64,000 bases of DNA from Helicobacter cappadocius (GTDB lineage: Bacteria > Campylobacterota > Campylobacteria > Campylobacterales > Helicobacteraceae), in NCBI RefSeq assembly GCF_030688855.1, contig NZ_JAUYZK010000001.1, forward strand, positions 1 through 64,000, in the 5' to 3' direction. A program made the translations under genes and the position numbers. The stretch's first letter is position 1; each line of letters starts with the position of its first letter. The notes beneath the pieces were generated by a model. That model made no database searches. It was not told the DNA's origin and saw only the letters and a list, made by a program, of their open reading frames with translations. Positions 63,405-64,000 of this stretch are shown here, in pieces.

Positions 63405-64000
63405 ATGGTAAAGATAGATTTTCAAAATTTATTGATGTTAGCACCTTTGGCAGGTTACACGGACTTGCCCTTTCGATCTGTGGTGAAGAAATTTGGCGTG
63501 GATATCACAGTAAGTGAGATGATAAGCTCTCATGCCCTTGCATACTCGAGTGCAAAAACAAAGAAAATGATCGAAAAATCCCCCTTAGAAAATCCTTATT
63601 CTGTGCAATTAGCAGGATCAAAAGAAGAAATCCTCAAAGAAGCCGTGCAGGTTTTAAATGATGTGCAAGGAATCGATATCATTGATTTTAATTGTGGTTG
63701 TCCTGCTCCAAAAGTTGCCAATCATGGAAATGGGAGTGGATTATTAAAAGAACTCCCTCATCTAGTAAAAATGCTCAATATTATCAAAGATAATACCAAT
63801 AAACCCTATACAAGTGTGAAGGTTAGACTTGGATTTGATAAAAAAATCCCTTTAGAAATAGCAAACGCACTCATAGATGCCCCTGTAGATTTTATAGTTG
63901 TGCATGGTAGAACGCGTAGCGATGGCTATAAAAAAGACAAGATAGATTATGAGAGTATTGCTCAAATGAAGAAAATCTTAAAAGTCCCAGTCATTGCAAA
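63405..64000 (+). CDS. dusB: tRNA-dihydrouridine synthase (partial, runs off window end)
   Basis: The first 198 codons of a Dus enzyme (flavin-dependent reduction of uridine in the tRNA D-loop). It has LLMLAPLAGYTDLPFRSVVKKFG at the N terminus, VQLAGSKEEIL, the catalytic Cys in DFNCGCPAPKVANHGNGSGLL near residue 102, KVRLGFDKK, and VVHGRTRSDGYKK. The 3' end lies beyond position 64000. DusB rather than another Dus class is inferred from general resemblance. Confidence 0.92.
   Translation, partial: MVKIDFQNLLMLAPLAGYTDLPFRSVVKKFGVDITVSEMISSHALAYSSAKTKKMIEKSPLENPYSVQLAGSKEEILKEAVQVLNDVQGIDIIDFNCGCPAPKVANHGNGSGLLKELPHLVKMLNIIKDNTNKPYTSVKVRLGFDKKIPLEIANALIDAPVDFIVVHGRTRSDGYKKDKIDYESIAQMKKILKVPVIA

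Noticed and set aside
1-64000. CRISPR array, integrase, transposase, rRNA or tRNA genes
   Set aside because: No regularly spaced repeats, no recombinase or transposase motifs and no cloverleaf or rRNA-like sequence were seen in the intergenic stretches I read.

Overview
The window is chromosomal DNA of a non-pylori Helicobacter (Campylobacterota, formerly Epsilonproteobacteria), AT-rich by eye. The evidence is the type and order of genes. Three blocks match Helicobacter pylori gene order as I remember it: HP0268-like nuclease, miaB, DUF374, three small membrane-apparatus genes, a Cys-cluster protein, fdxA, ppx/gppA, waaC and lpxL (about 1-13.8 kb); copP-copA-pssA-psd-like-ftsH-prmA-cheY (18.7-27.5 kb); and valS/fliW/murG (55.3-59.6 kb). 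Tandem Hof-type outer membrane proteins, FutA-free LPS core genes and ThyX also fit. leuA, hisA, a PilT-like ATPase and McrBC are unlike H. pylori, so this is another species; I cannot name it.

Layout. 0-13.8 kb (minus strand): lipid A and LPS core genes, exopolyphosphatase, ferredoxin, a degenerate TrpC-like protein, a TPR protein, two Hof porins, a PilM/N/O-like trio, an acyltransferase and miaB. 13.8-28.3 kb: nusA (plus), then minus-strand phosphoesterase, MFS exporter, MsbA-like ABC exporter, copper export, leuA with a leader peptide carrying three Leu codons, phospholipid synthesis, ftsH, prmA, cheY and hisA. 28.4-35.3 kb is accessory: an orphan methyltransferase-specificity fusion translationally coupled to two nucleotide-sugar genes, a type II restriction-modification pair, ung, a His-rich DUF1104 protein and a frameshifted Dam remnant. 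35.4-42.7 kb: FAH-family enzyme, alpha/beta hydrolase, O-acetylhomoserine sulfhydrylase behind a paired-palindrome operator, polA, thyX and a small HTH gene.

42.8-46.8 kb holds the most interesting unit: a compact six-gene plus-strand operon. It encodes two exported OB-fold-like proteins, a coiled-coil peptide, a superinfection-immunity-like membrane protein, a HARE-HTH/TM2/coiled-coil protein, and a PD-(D/E)XK nuclease-like protein with its own HARE-like domain and a DUF5655-like end. I do not recognise the combination and propose it as a candidate defence or DNA-sensing system. 46.8-64 kb: orphan PilT-like ATPase with an amino-acid permease, putA-putP-EamA proline catabolism, valS, fliW, murG, a McrBC type IV restriction system and the start of a dus gene cut by the window end.

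Methylation and restriction functions are dense between 28 and 63 kb: an orphan MTase, a type II pair, a dead Dam, the six-gene operon and McrBC. I saw no rRNA, tRNA, CRISPR array, transposase or prophage structural gene. Motif-based functions are inferred by eye from translated sequence; no database search was run.
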